Assembly: GCA_028277485.1 (NCBI GenBank)
Contig: JANQGE010000008.1
Coordinates: forward strand, 1-18,575
Direction: 5' to 3'
From: Chlorobium sp.
GTDB lineage: Bacteria; Bacteroidota; Chlorobiia; Chlorobiales; Chlorobiaceae
DNA: 18,575 bases
Shown: positions 7,528 to 14,464 of the stretch, one piece after another
How positions within the stretch are numbered: position 1 is the stretch's first letter
Layout of the letters: each line of letters begins with the position of its first letter
Position numbers and translations under genes: made by a program
Notes under the pieces: model-generated
Databases searched by the model: none
Told to the model about the DNA's origin: nothing
What the model saw: the letters and a program-made list of their open reading frames with translations, nothing else

Positions 7528-8327
7528 TCTGCCCGATACCCGTTTTTTTCCAGAATTTCCCCGGCCCGTTCACTTTGCATAAACCTGAAAAAAGCAACGG
7601 CCGCGGTATTGGAGGAATCCAGAAGCACCATTGCCTGGCGAAGCGCGGCCGGATCATATGCATCAAGTGGAAACCCGATCCATTCCAAGCCGGCTTTTTT
7701 CAGCTCCCTGCCGCCGTCACCGAACAGGAGGGACTTTGCAATGAAACCTGCGTCGGCCCCGGTAATCGAGTGCTGAAACGCCTGGGTTACGGAAGTCCCG
7801 TACACAAGCTTGCCTTCAACTTCTTTCAGAACTCCTGCACGTAAAAGAATTTCCAGCGCCGCCGCACCGTAAGGTGCAAGTTCCGGCTGCGCAACAGCAA
7901 TTTTTCCAACCGACGGATCCGTCAGACCTACAACCCCCTGTTGACCGTCAATCTCCCGGCGGTATACCATAACCGGTACACCTTCAGCATATACGACAGG
8001 CCGCCCGACGGTCAACGAATCGCTGTAAAGTGCATACGGGTAAGCTGTATTAGCCGCCAGAAAAACATCAAAAGGGGCACCGTTTCGGATCTGGGCCGTA
8101 AGACTGCCGCTTGAAGATTTGGTAGCCCTGACATCGAGCGATCCGAACTCGTCGCGCTCCTCCTTGAACGCATCTATCATATCCGGCAAAACGTAACCGA
8201 GATTTGAAGCAGCTGCAATATGCAGGACGATAGATCGATCCGAAGGCTTCGGCGTTTCCCGGCATGAAACGGCAAGTAGTGCCGCAAACAAAAAGGGCAA
8301 CATAAAGAACCGGTTCTTCTTCCTCAT
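7524..8327 (-). CDS. modA: Molybdate-binding periplasmic lipoprotein ModA
   Basis: This 267-residue protein is the substrate-binding component of the molybdate ABC transporter. The N-terminus is a lipoprotein signal peptide: basic MRKKNR, hydrophobic core, and a lipobox-like LAVSC with the acylated cysteine at residue 22. The mature part has the ModA features HIAAASN (oxyanion-contacting S41 region), the SSSGSL loop, PFDVFLAAN, and the SVTQAFQHSITGADAGFIAKS region near residue 200. Being a lipoprotein, it would be tethered to a membrane rather than freely periplasmic. It is the first gene of the operon; its stop overlaps the Mop gene start by 4 bp. A ModE-type palindrome lies 19-42 bp upstream of the start. 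No good Shine-Dalgarno is seen. Confidence 0.93.
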   Translation of the reverse strand: MRKKNRFFMLPFLFAALLAVSCRETPKPSDRSIVLHIAAASNLGYVLPDMIDAFKEERDEFGSLDVRATKSSSGSLTAQIRNGAPFDVFLAANTAYPYALYSDSLTVGRPVVYAEGVPVMVYRREIDGQQGVVGLTDPSVGKIAVAQPELAPYGAAALEILLRAGVLKEVEGKLVYGTSVTQAFQHSITGADAGFIAKSLLFGDGGRELKKAGLEWIGFPLDAYDPAALRQAMVLLDSSNTAAVAFFRFMQSERAGEILEKNGYRAE

Positions 8328-8345
8328 AACTGTGACACTGTAATC

Positions 8346-8369
8346 CGTTATTTTTTGGAAAACATAACG
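8346..8369 (-). promoter_or_regulatory. ModE-type operator palindrome upstream of modA
   Basis: The sequence CGTTAT-N12-ATAACG forms a perfect inverted repeat with 6-bp arms just upstream of modA. As I recall it, the E. coli modABC operator bound by ModE has the same half-sites with the same 12-bp spacing. Its position overlapping the likely transcription start fits repression by a molybdate-bound ModE-like protein. No modE gene is in the window. Confidence 0.6.
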
Positions 8370-8370
8370 A

Positions 8371-8400
8371 ATAACAAAAAAAAGAAGAAGAAAAAACCAA
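8371..8400 (-). promoter_or_regulatory. Possible modA promoter
   Basis: On the minus strand TTGGTT (8395-8400) and TGTTAT (8371-8376) are 18 bp apart, giving weak -35 and -10 elements. The implied transcription start falls inside the ModE-type palindrome. An alternative pair, TTGGGT (8433-8438) and TATAAA (8410-8415) with a 17-bp spacer, lies further upstream but overlaps a probable terminator hairpin. Confidence 0.3.
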
Positions 8401-8418
8401 AAACCTTATTTTATAAGG
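8399..8418 (-). terminator. Possible intrinsic terminator after the small membrane protein gene
   Basis: Read on the minus strand, CCTTAT-AAA-ATAAGG is a perfect 6-bp stem with a 3-base loop, followed directly by TTTTT. It lies 25 bp after the stop of the gene ending at 8443 and before modA. The stem is AT-rich, so termination may be partial. Confidence 0.4.
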
Positions 8419-8442
8419 ATAGAATAGCTATTACCCAAAAAA

Positions 8443-8706
8443 TCAATACTTTTCCCCGATATTCCTTAAAAAGTCTGTCCCTTTCCTGAGCGACTCGTCT
8501 ACGGCCTGTTCCATAATTTTAACCGTTTCGGAGACATTCCCGCCCGACCAGTAAAGGTAAGCGACATAGAGAATGCATACAGCCGCGACAACAAGAAGCA
8601 GTTTCAGAATTTTTTTCAAAAACAGCAGCAGCACGGCGATCGATACGATAACCGCTACGACAAGATAGAGAGGATTTTCAACAAGAAGCACGATAAACTG
8701 TTCCAT
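8443..8706 (-). CDS. Small two-helix membrane protein, unknown function
   Basis: This 87-residue protein has two predicted transmembrane helices, about residues 10-30 and 33-53, separated by a KK turn. A short polar C-terminal helix (about 57-87) follows. I do not recognise the family and see no catalytic motif. Its start codon is 13 bp from the end of a complete MITE-like element at 8720-8861. The terminal repeat of that element, read in the direction of the gene, contains AGAGGTG about 16 bases before the ATG, so the insertion may have replaced or now supplies part of the leader. A terminator-like hairpin follows and separates it from the mod operon. It looks like a real gene because of its coherent hydrophobicity pattern. 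Confidence 0.6.
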   Translation of the reverse strand: MEQFIVLLVENPLYLVVAVIVSIAVLLLFLKKILKLLLVVAAVCILYVAYLYWSGGNVSETVKIMEQAVDESLRKGTDFLRNIGEKY

Positions 8707-8719
8707 AATGCGTTATTAT

Positions 8720-8861
8720 GGGCACCTCTATTTATTGTCATGAGCGGTTCAAGTGCGAGGCGAACGGAGCGCAGAAACCGGAGTGTACATAGAGTACATG
8801 AGGATTCCGAGCACCGATCAACGATGCAATTGAAGCGCGGAATAAATAAATAGAGGTGCCC
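8720..8861. mobile_element. MITE-like palindromic element, complete copy (142 bp)
   Basis: The ends are 17-bp perfect inverted repeats (GGGCACCTCTATTTATT and its complement). Inside them a second, imperfect inverted pair occurs, GCGGTTCAAGTGC against GCAATTGAAGCGC (11 of 13 matching), and a central GTAC-containing hairpin. TTAT flanks both ends directly and may be a target-site duplication. It has no coding capacity. Related copies are at 14935-15050 and 14465-14489. Confidence 0.8.
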
Positions 8862-8938
8862 TTATTTGATTCCAAGCCCAACAACGACAACATCCTTTCT
8901 TGCCAATTGCCCACAGCCTACCGCTTCACTTACGTGAA

Positions 8939-9200
8939 AGTTCTTAGTTCGTAGTGCTGAGTAATGAGTGCTGAGAGAGAAAATCGGGGTTCGCCGTCGG
9001 TATCGGTAATCGGGATTCGGTAATCGGTAATCGATCTTTTCTTTTCCTTGATTCCTTTTTCCCTTGCTCATCACTCATTGCCTACTGAGAACTGAATACT
9101 GCCAACTGGTTTTCCCTTTGCCAACTGCCAACCGCGAACTGCCTACTGAACACTGACTCCCTTTCGACCCCGAAACCCGATACCGACCCCGATTCCCGAC
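8939..9200. repeat. Mosaic array of degenerate 7-bp units (array 2)
   Basis: This is a gene-free block of consecutive heptads. Bases 8939-8980 hold six units of AGTGCTG/AGTAATG type. Bases 8984-9037 hold TCGGGGT, TCGCCGT, TCGGTAA and TCGGGAT units with one short slip. Bases 9066-9107 hold six units ending in CT (GCCTACT, GAGAACT, GAATACT, GCCAACT and relatives), and 9120-9161 hold six more. From about 9165 CCGAAAC/CCGATAC/CCGATTC units finish the block. Bases 9002-9122 recur inverted at 13485-13605. The 70-codon open frame across it only translates repeats. Confidence 0.85.
9002..9122 (+). repeat. Inverted repeat arm A (121 bp), partner at 13485-13605
   Basis: The reverse complement of this segment matches 13485-13605 with two mismatches (at 9028 and 9036) and no gaps. 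A few more bases match beyond 9122. Together the arms bracket lpxB, the phosphohexomutase, the DCC protein and the methyltransferase. Confidence 0.95.
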
Positions 9201-9415
9201 TCAAGGGTCGTTGTCATTTACTTCGGGCTCATATTCGGCTGCATCCTCCTGAATCAGGTACCCTTTTTCCGAATTTCATCAGCATTGTTACCGTATGCCA
9301 CTGAAAAACAAGAGTTTCTGTCCAAACCTTTTCTTTCGGGGTTCGCCGTCGGAATCGATCTTTTCCTCGTCCCTTTGCCGACTGATTGCGGCTCGTCACC
9401 GTTTTCAGGAAACAT
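9201..9415 (-). pseudogene. Possible small gene or frameshifted remnant downstream of lpxB
   Basis: An ATG at 9415, 15 bp past the lpxB stop and with AGGT about nine bases before it, opens a 53-codon frame beginning MFPENGDEP and ending DEIRKKGT at 9254. If one base is missing in the AAAAAGGG run near 9262, the frame continues as YLIQEDAAEYEPEVNDNDP to a stop at 9201, giving an acidic, protein-like C-terminus of about 71 residues in all. The middle (about 9337-9390) carries heptad-repeat-type sequence also found in the arrays. The protein is not recognised. It may be a small gene invaded by repeat DNA, or chance. Confidence 0.3.
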
Positions 9416-9430
9416 GTACGATGACCTGCG

Positions 9431-10576
9431 CTACAAATACTTGCAAATAACCGAAGCAACGGTTTTTGATGGCAGCATCGAGCCCAGCCTTGTTTTTGCA
9501 GCAAGCAGTTCCCGCTGCATTTCCCGGGCCGCCTTACCGTCATCCAGCAGATGCGATGCTTCCCGGAAAATTTCTCCGGCAGTCATCTGCTGCTGGAGGA
9601 GTTCGGGAACAACCCGCTCCTTTGCGTACAAGCCTTTCGCGACCAGGTTGGCAAGAGAAATACTGTGCAGACGGACAAGACGTTTTCCTATAACGTAGTT
9701 CAGCCAACCGGTTTTATAGAGTACAATCATCGGCACGCCGAAACAAAGGGCTTCGAGCGTTGCCGTTCCCGATGTCACGAGCGCAAGATCGCTGTAGTTC
9801 ATCACATCATATGCAGAACAGTCAACAAGGGGCACCCCTGCGCCCTCCGCAAAGGCATCGTATATATGGTGATTGACATGCGGCGTCCTGCCGAGCAGAA
9901 AAACCGCCCCATATTTTTCATGAAGCATTTCTGCTGCACGAAGCATTTCCGGAAAAATAAAGGATATCTCCTGTTTTCTGCTGCCGGGGAGCAAGCCGAT
10001 AATTTTCCTGCCCTCTTTTATTCCGTGTTCATTGAGAAAATCCCTTTTCGGGCTGAATTCCAGCCGGTCAACCTCTTCAACCACGGGATTACCGGCAAAC
10101 GCCGCCTTTATGCCATGTTTGCCATAAAAGTCCACCTCAAAATCAAAGATCACCATCAGGTGATCCACATATTCCCTGATTTTTCCGATACGATTTTCCT
10201 TCCATGCCCAGACCTTCGGAGAAATATAATAGACAACTGGAACACCGAGACGGTGAAGATATCGCGCCAGAACGAGGTTCATCCCCGGGTAATCCACAAG
10301 CAAGGCCACATCAGGTTTCTCCCGTATAATCGCACGTTTCAAATCGCGAATAACCTTCTGCAAAAAAAAACCCCGTCCGACAACCTCAACAAAGCCCATA
10401 ACACTCAGGTCGTCCACATCATAGAGCAAATCGGCACCGAGTTTACGCAACTTCCGGCCGCCTGTCCCGAAAACCTTGATTGCCGGACATCTCGAATGCA
10501 CTGCCGCAATGACTTCCGAAGCATGGAGATCTCCCGAAATCTCTCCGGCCAGAACAAAAAGTTTCCTATCTCGCAT
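9431..10576 (-). CDS. lpxB: Lipid-A-disaccharide synthase LpxB
   Basis: This 381-residue peripheral membrane glycosyltransferase (GT19) joins UDP-2,3-diacylglucosamine and lipid X to make the lipid A disaccharide. Visible family motifs are AGEISGDLHA at the N-terminus (about 10-19), the GFVEV segment near residue 60, YYISPKVWAWK near 115-125, LLPGSRKQEI near 194-203, and SGTATLEA near 270-277. The length matches the 382-residue E. coli enzyme. I chose the ATG at 10576 because the family core begins at once and a GGGG purine stretch precedes it; in-frame ATG (10597) and TTG (10600) would add a few residues. It is a strong sign of an outer membrane with lipid A. It stands apart from other lpx genes here. 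Confidence 0.95.
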   Translation of the reverse strand: MRDRKLFVLAGEISGDLHASEVIAAVHSRCPAIKVFGTGGRKLRKLGADLLYDVDDLSVMGFVEVVGRGFFLQKVIRDLKRAIIREKPDVALLVDYPGMNLVLARYLHRLGVPVVYYISPKVWAWKENRIGKIREYVDHLMVIFDFEVDFYGKHGIKAAFAGNPVVEEVDRLEFSPKRDFLNEHGIKEGRKIIGLLPGSRKQEISFIFPEMLRAAEMLHEKYGAVFLLGRTPHVNHHIYDAFAEGAGVPLVDCSAYDVMNYSDLALVTSGTATLEALCFGVPMIVLYKTGWLNYVIGKRLVRLHSISLANLVAKGLYAKERVVPELLQQQMTAGEIFREASHLLDDGKAAREMQRELLAAKTRLGSMLPSKTVASVICKYL

Positions 10577-10847
10577 ACACTGCCCCAATTGGAACATCAA
10601 CCGGCAAACAGTATCTTTGACCTAAAGGCACAAAAGCCTGCATAATCGCATGCATTACAACAACTTCCTCAAACCTGAGCCGAGCGGTCCGCATTGTCCT
10701 TCCGAGTAGAGACGAATGACAAGAGATGGAAGAAAAGTCAAAAAAGAAAGAAGCGATGAATTTCACCATTATTCAATAGTAGTCAATTATAACTTATCAG
10801 TGGGCAATCGCTTAGTTTAGGCCAAATTACAGCAAATTACAGAGAGA
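10577..10847. other. Divergent intergenic region between lpxB and the phosphohexomutase gene
   Basis: This 271-bp region must hold the promoters of both divergent genes. A TATAAC at 10788-10793 could be the -10 for the plus-strand gene, but no good -35 lies at the right distance. An open frame on the minus strand (10769 to 10566) overlaps the lpxB start by 11 bp; it matches no family I know and is not called. No hairpin or operator was recognised. Confidence 0.5.
10823..10842 (+). repeat. Tandem 10-bp duplication CAAATTACAG x2 before the phosphohexomutase start
   Basis: Two exact copies of CAAATTACAG lie end to end, finishing 5 bp before the ATG at 10848, and run into an AGAGAGA ribosome-binding stretch. 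The duplication is clear; a role in expression is unproven. Confidence 0.9.
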
Positions 10848-12230
10848 ATGCAAGTCAAATTCGGCACTGACGGCTGGAGAGCAATAATTGCAAAAGATTT
10901 CACCTTTGACAATCTGAAACTTGCCACGTTGGCCACCGCCGATTACCTCCTCAATCACCCCAATAGAGCAAATGGCGTCTGCGTAGGGTACGATACGCGT
11001 TTCATGTCCCCTGAATTCGCTGACTATGCCGCCCGGATCCTCTCTTCATGCGGCCTTCGCGTCTTCCTTTCCGACAGTTTCCTTCCAACACCTGCCGTAT
11101 CGCTTTACTGCAGGGATAAAAAGCTTGCCGGCAGCATTATGATCACAGCGTCCCACAATCCCCCGACCTATAACGGATTCAAGATAAAAACAGCCTACGG
11201 GGGCTCAGCACTTCCGGAAACTGTCACGCTGATTGAGGCAAATCTCGCCACAGTAAACCCCGGCACCCCGGTTGAGCCAAAAGAAGACCTGATCGAAAAA
11301 ACAGATGTTAAGAGCTACTACCTTCAGTACCTGAAAACACACCTCGATCTTGACGCCATCAGGGATTCAAGAGTAAAAATCGCTCACAATGCCATGTTCG
11401 GCGCCGGTCAGGGCACCATTACCCGGATCTTCGATGCGTCAAAGGTACACTGCTACCATTGTACTCATAATCCTGGTTTCGGAGGAATAAATCCGGAGCC
11501 CATGCCTCAATACATCAGTGACTTTGTCGACTTTTGTAAAACCGTAAAACCGGACGCGGGCATTATAAACGACGGCGATGCGGACCGGGTGGGCATGCTG
11601 GATGAAAACGGCGCCTTTATCGATTCCCACAAGCTCTTTGCCATTATACTCAAGTACCTGGTGGAAGACAAGAAAAAGACAGGTGAAGTCGCCAAGACTT
11701 TCGCTCTCACCGATGTAATCGACAAGATCTGCAGGAAAAACAACCTGACTCTCCATCTTCTGCCGATAGGGTTCAAACACGTAAGCAAACTCATGACAAC
11801 GAACAATATTCTTATCGGAGGGGAGGAATCAGGCGGCATAGGCATCACATCATATCTACCGGAAAGAGATGGGATCTTCATCGGACTTCTTGTGCTTGAG
11901 ATCATGGCCAAGAAGAACAAGACCCTTTCAGGGCTGGTTCAGGAACTCTTTGACGAATTCGGCAGCTTTTATTATAACCGGCTGGACCTTCATGCCGGAG
12001 AAGCAAAAAAGCAGTCAATCATCGCAAGGGCTGCAAGAGGCGACTTTAAGACCGTTGCACAATACAACGTTACAGGATTCAATGATCTCGACGGTTTTAA
12101 ATATCATTTTGAAGGCGGATGGCTGCTTATAAGGCCCTCTGGAACCGAGCCGGTGCTGAGGCTTTATTGCGAAGCTGATTCACCGGAAAAAGTCGAAACC
12201 GCCCTGAACTTCGCTGCCAGCCTTGCCTGA
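10848..12230 (+). CDS. Alpha-D-phosphohexomutase (phosphoglucomutase/phosphomannomutase)
   Basis: This 460-residue enzyme interconverts hexose 1- and 6-phosphates through a phosphoserine. All four active-site loops are visible: TASHNP (100-105, phosphoserine S102), the Mg-binding DGDADR (242-247), the sugar-binding GEESGG (325-330), and the phosphate-binding RPSGTEP (429-435). The length is that of the bacterial PGM/PMM group. Whether glucose, mannose or both are used cannot be told from the motifs. An AGAGAGA stretch directly before the ATG serves as the ribosome binding site, preceded by a 10-bp tandem duplication. The DCC protein gene follows after 17 bp and a methyltransferase after that, so the three may form one transcript. 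The product would feed glycogen or envelope sugar synthesis. Confidence 0.93.
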   Translation: MQVKFGTDGWRAIIAKDFTFDNLKLATLATADYLLNHPNRANGVCVGYDTRFMSPEFADYAARILSSCGLRVFLSDSFLPTPAVSLYCRDKKLAGSIMITASHNPPTYNGFKIKTAYGGSALPETVTLIEANLATVNPGTPVEPKEDLIEKTDVKSYYLQYLKTHLDLDAIRDSRVKIAHNAMFGAGQGTITRIFDASKVHCYHCTHNPGFGGINPEPMPQYISDFVDFCKTVKPDAGIINDGDADRVGMLDENGAFIDSHKLFAIILKYLVEDKKKTGEVAKTFALTDVIDKICRKNNLTLHLLPIGFKHVSKLMTTNNILIGGEESGGIGITSYLPERDGIFIGLLVLEIMAKKNKTLSGLVQELFDEFGSFYYNRLDLHAGEAKKQSIIARAARGDFKTVAQYNVTGFNDLDGFKYHFEGGWLLIRPSGTEPVLRLYCEADSPEKVETALNFAASLA

Positions 12231-12247
12231 ACAACATTCGAACAATC

Positions 12248-12658
12248 ATGACGAACACGCTGCCGGAAAGAATTGTCATTTTTGATGGTGTATGTAACTT
12301 GTGCGAATTTTCGGTCAACTTCATCTACGAAAGAGACAGCAAAAAGAAGTTTACTTTCGCTCCCGCCCAGTCAACCCAGGGAAGGAGGCTGCTGGAAAAA
12401 TATCAGATCAATACCGATCCATTGAATACGGTTGTTCTGGTGAAAAACGGCCAAGCCTACACACGGAGCACTGCCGCACTGGAAATAGCAGCCGAACTCG
12501 ACAGTCCCTGGAATCTCCTGCAGTTTTTCTCCGTTTTTCCACAGCCTTTACGTGACAAGGCATATGATATCATCGCCCGGAACAGGTACCAGTGGTTCGG
12601 GAAAAAGGCAACCTGCATGGTCCCCACTCCGGAAATTAAGACAAGATTTCTTGAATAA
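12248..12658 (+). CDS. DCC-family (DUF393/YuxK-like) thiol-disulfide oxidoreductase
   Basis: This 136-residue protein carries the family signature DGVCNLC (D13, C16, C19) near its N-terminus, equivalent to the DxxCxxC that names the DCC family (PF04134). The thioredoxin-like pattern continues with FTFAPAQST and a central SxAALEIAAEL segment. Proteins of this family are predicted thiol-disulfide oxidoreductases; the two cysteines would be the redox pair. There is no signal peptide, so it is probably cytoplasmic. It follows the phosphohexomutase by 17 bp, and its TAA overlaps the next ATG by one base (TAATG), indicating coupled translation with the methyltransferase. Confidence 0.85.
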   Translation: MTNTLPERIVIFDGVCNLCEFSVNFIYERDSKKKFTFAPAQSTQGRRLLEKYQINTDPLNTVVLVKNGQAYTRSTAALEIAAELDSPWNLLQFFSVFPQPLRDKAYDIIARNRYQWFGKKATCMVPTPEIKTRFLE

Positions 12659-13416
12659 TGGCGGAAATATTCAAAGACCGGTTTTCCTGCCGCGCTTCGC
12701 AATACCGTCAGTTCCGCCCCTGCTACCCTGAAGCGCTGTTTATACACCTTGCATCACTTGCTCCGGAGCACGATGCTGCATGGGATTGCGCAACAGGCAG
12801 CGGTCAATCTGCAGCATACCTCGCCAAACATTTCAAACAGGTTTATGCTACTGATGCAAGCGCCGAGCAGATCAGTCATGCCATACAGGAGTGCAATATC
12901 CATTATGCAGTATCCCCGGCACATACAACAGCGCTACCGGATCGTTCCATTGACCTGGTAACCGTCGCACAGGCAATTCACTGGTTTGCCGGCGAACGTT
13001 TTTACCGTGAAGTTCGCCGCATCCTGAAAAACAACGGCGTCATCGCTGCTTGGGCCTACCACCTCCCCGCAGTCGACCCGAAAACCGACCGGGTTATCCA
13101 ACGATTTTATTCGGATATACTTGGTCAATTTTGGGAGAAGGAGATCGCACATATTCAATCCGGTTACCGCGATCTTTATTTCCCTTTTCCTGAAATTCCG
13201 TCGCCTGCATTCACCATGACTGTCAACTGGACACTTCATCAATTGACCGGATATCTTGAAACGTGGTCAGCATTGGTATCCTACAGGCAAGCAAAAAGAG
13301 ACAATCCTGTCGAGCAGATCATTCCCGAATTGCTTGAAGCCTGGGGAAATCCATTGTCAGCTAAAAAAATAGAGTGGCCGATCATTCTCAAAACAGGCAA
13401 GATATTTCGATCATAA
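12658..13416 (+). CDS. Class I SAM-dependent methyltransferase
   Basis: This 252-residue protein has the Rossmann methyltransferase motifs: motif I AWDCATGSGQSA (41-52), an acidic end of strand 2 at YATDAS (63-68), and motif IV region DLVTVAQAIHWF (99-110). The N-terminal FKDRFSCRASQYRQFRPCYP is typical of a methyltransferase-11 subgroup that includes yeast trans-aconitate methyltransferase. The substrate cannot be read from the sequence. Its start overlaps the stop of the DCC gene by one base. The downstream DNA is repeat-rich with no evident terminator. Confidence 0.85.
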   Translation: MAEIFKDRFSCRASQYRQFRPCYPEALFIHLASLAPEHDAAWDCATGSGQSAAYLAKHFKQVYATDASAEQISHAIQECNIHYAVSPAHTTALPDRSIDLVTVAQAIHWFAGERFYREVRRILKNNGVIAAWAYHLPAVDPKTDRVIQRFYSDILGQFWEKEIAHIQSGYRDLYFPFPEIPSPAFTMTVNWTLHQLTGYLETWSALVSYRQAKRDNPVEQIIPELLEAWGNPLSAKKIEWPIILKTGKIFRS

Positions 13417-13463
13417 CCATTCCGGAAACACAGTTGCGAGCACCCTTAAACAGCCACAAGTCG

Positions 13464-13676
13464 AAAAGAGGTTAGTTGGCAGCAGGCAAAGGGAAAACCA
13501 GTTGGCAGTATTCAGTTCTCAGTAGGCAATGAGTGATGAGCAAGGGAAAAAGGAATCAAGGAAAAGAAAAAATCGATTTCCGATTACCGAATCCCGATTA
13601 CCGATTCCGATAGCGACCCCGAATTCCGATTTTCTTTCTTTCGGAAATCGGGGTCGGAATCGGGTTTCGGGGTCGA
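13464..13676. repeat. Mosaic array of degenerate 7-bp units (array 3)
   Basis: This gene-free block contains the same heptad families as array 2 but in inverted order: CAGTTGG/CAGTATT/CAGTAGG units, then TGAGTGATGAGCAAGGG, then a run of CCGATTA/CCGAATC units from about 13579, and finally short CGGGGTCGGAATCGGG-type segments to 13676. Bases 13485-13605 are the inverted partner of 9002-9122. No open frame here is credible. Confidence 0.85.
13485..13605 (-). repeat. Inverted repeat arm B (121 bp), partner at 9002-9122
   Basis: This is the reverse-complement match of arm A with 119 of 121 bases identical. Between the arms lie about 4.4 kb carrying four intact genes. Confidence 0.95.
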
Positions 13677-13777
13677 AATGGAGAGAACTTTCAGTCTATC
13701 CTTGAATTTTCAATCTTGAACCTTGAATCTGTCTATTTCTACAGTCCAGGTGTTCGGACTTTCATGAATCATTCAGG

Positions 13778-13807
13778 TTAGGACTATCGACTAAAGGTAA
13801 TTATAAT
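13778..13807 (+). promoter_or_regulatory. Likely sigma-70-type promoter for the ECF sigma gene
   Basis: A perfect TATAAT (13802-13807) has a weak -35 TTAGGA (13778-13783) 18 bp upstream. It lies about 37 bp before the TTG start. A small stem, AGTCC-N8-GGACT at 13743-13760, precedes it. A housekeeping-type promoter would give basal sigma synthesis. Confidence 0.45.
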
Positions 13808-13843
13808 ATTATATACATAAGGCCTGTAAAGGTACCACCGTAC

Positions 13844-14428
13844 TTGTTACACACAAAAGAAAGCAGATTGCAGCAAAACGGGCGTTCAATACAGGAAGAT
13901 AAATTCAGCGCTATCGTCGCTGAACACCAGGATATGGTACTCAATACCTGTTACCGTTTTGTACTGAACAAGGAAGATGCGGAAGACATTGCCCAAGAGG
14001 TATTTCTTGAGGCACATCGTTCGCTTGAGAGTTTTAGACAAGAGTCCAAGCTTTCCACCTGGCTGTACAGAATTGCCGTAACAAAATCGCTCGACCATCT
14101 TCGAAAGAAAAAACGCAAAAAAAGATTTTCTTCGCTGAAGCGGGTAATCGGCTTCAATGACCCGGCTGAAGCACTCGCCCTTCCTTCGATTACGGAGACC
14201 CCTGTGGAAGTGCTGTCGGGAAATGAAAGGATGGAGGTTTTGCAAAACGCCCTGGATACGCTGCCTGACAATCAGAAAACAGCTTTTCTTCTCAGCAAGT
14301 ACGACGGCTATTCCAACCAGGAAATTGCCGAGATCATGCATACAACCGTGTCAGCGGTTGAATCTCTCATTCACAGGGCAAAAAAAAATCTACAGAAAAA
14401 GCTTGAAAAATATTATAGAAAACTGTGA
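13844..14428 (+). CDS. RNA polymerase sigma factor, ECF (RpoE/CnrH-like) type
   Basis: This 194-residue protein has only the two core sigma domains of ECF factors. Region 2 spans about residues 22-95: the AEHQDMVLNTCYRFVLN helix, DAEDIAQEVFLEAHRSLESF for core polymerase and -10 binding, and STWLYRIAVTKSLDHLRKKKRKKR. After a linker, region 4 spans about 130-190, with LPDNQKTAFLLSKYDGYSNQEIAEIM and the recognition helix in TVSAVESLIHRAKKNLQKKL. The start is TTG with AAAGG about 12 bases upstream; no ATG is available before the conserved region. It heads a locus with an anti-sigma candidate, a periplasmic sensor and a DUF4405 membrane protein, which points to control of an envelope or redox stress response. 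Confidence 0.88.
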   Translation: MLHTKESRLQQNGRSIQEDKFSAIVAEHQDMVLNTCYRFVLNKEDAEDIAQEVFLEAHRSLESFRQESKLSTWLYRIAVTKSLDHLRKKKRKKRFSSLKRVIGFNDPAEALALPSITETPVEVLSGNERMEVLQNALDTLPDNQKTAFLLSKYDGYSNQEIAEIMHTTVSAVESLIHRAKKNLQKKLEKYYRKL

Positions 14429-14464
14429 CGCTTACTATACTTTTCCAAAGGGAGCCTCTCTATA

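Noticed and set aside
8862..9074. 70-codon minus-strand open frame
   Set aside because: It runs through array 2 and only encodes repeat-derived residues such as YRLPNPDYRYRR.
9551..10645. 364-codon plus-strand open frame opposite lpxB
   Set aside because: It is a shadow of lpxB, whose family motifs are clear on the minus strand.
10566..10769. 67-codon minus-strand open frame overlapping the lpxB start by 11 bp
   Set aside because: The position would allow translational coupling, but the sequence matches no family I know and has no clear ribosome binding site. It could be a small leader gene, but support is too thin to call.
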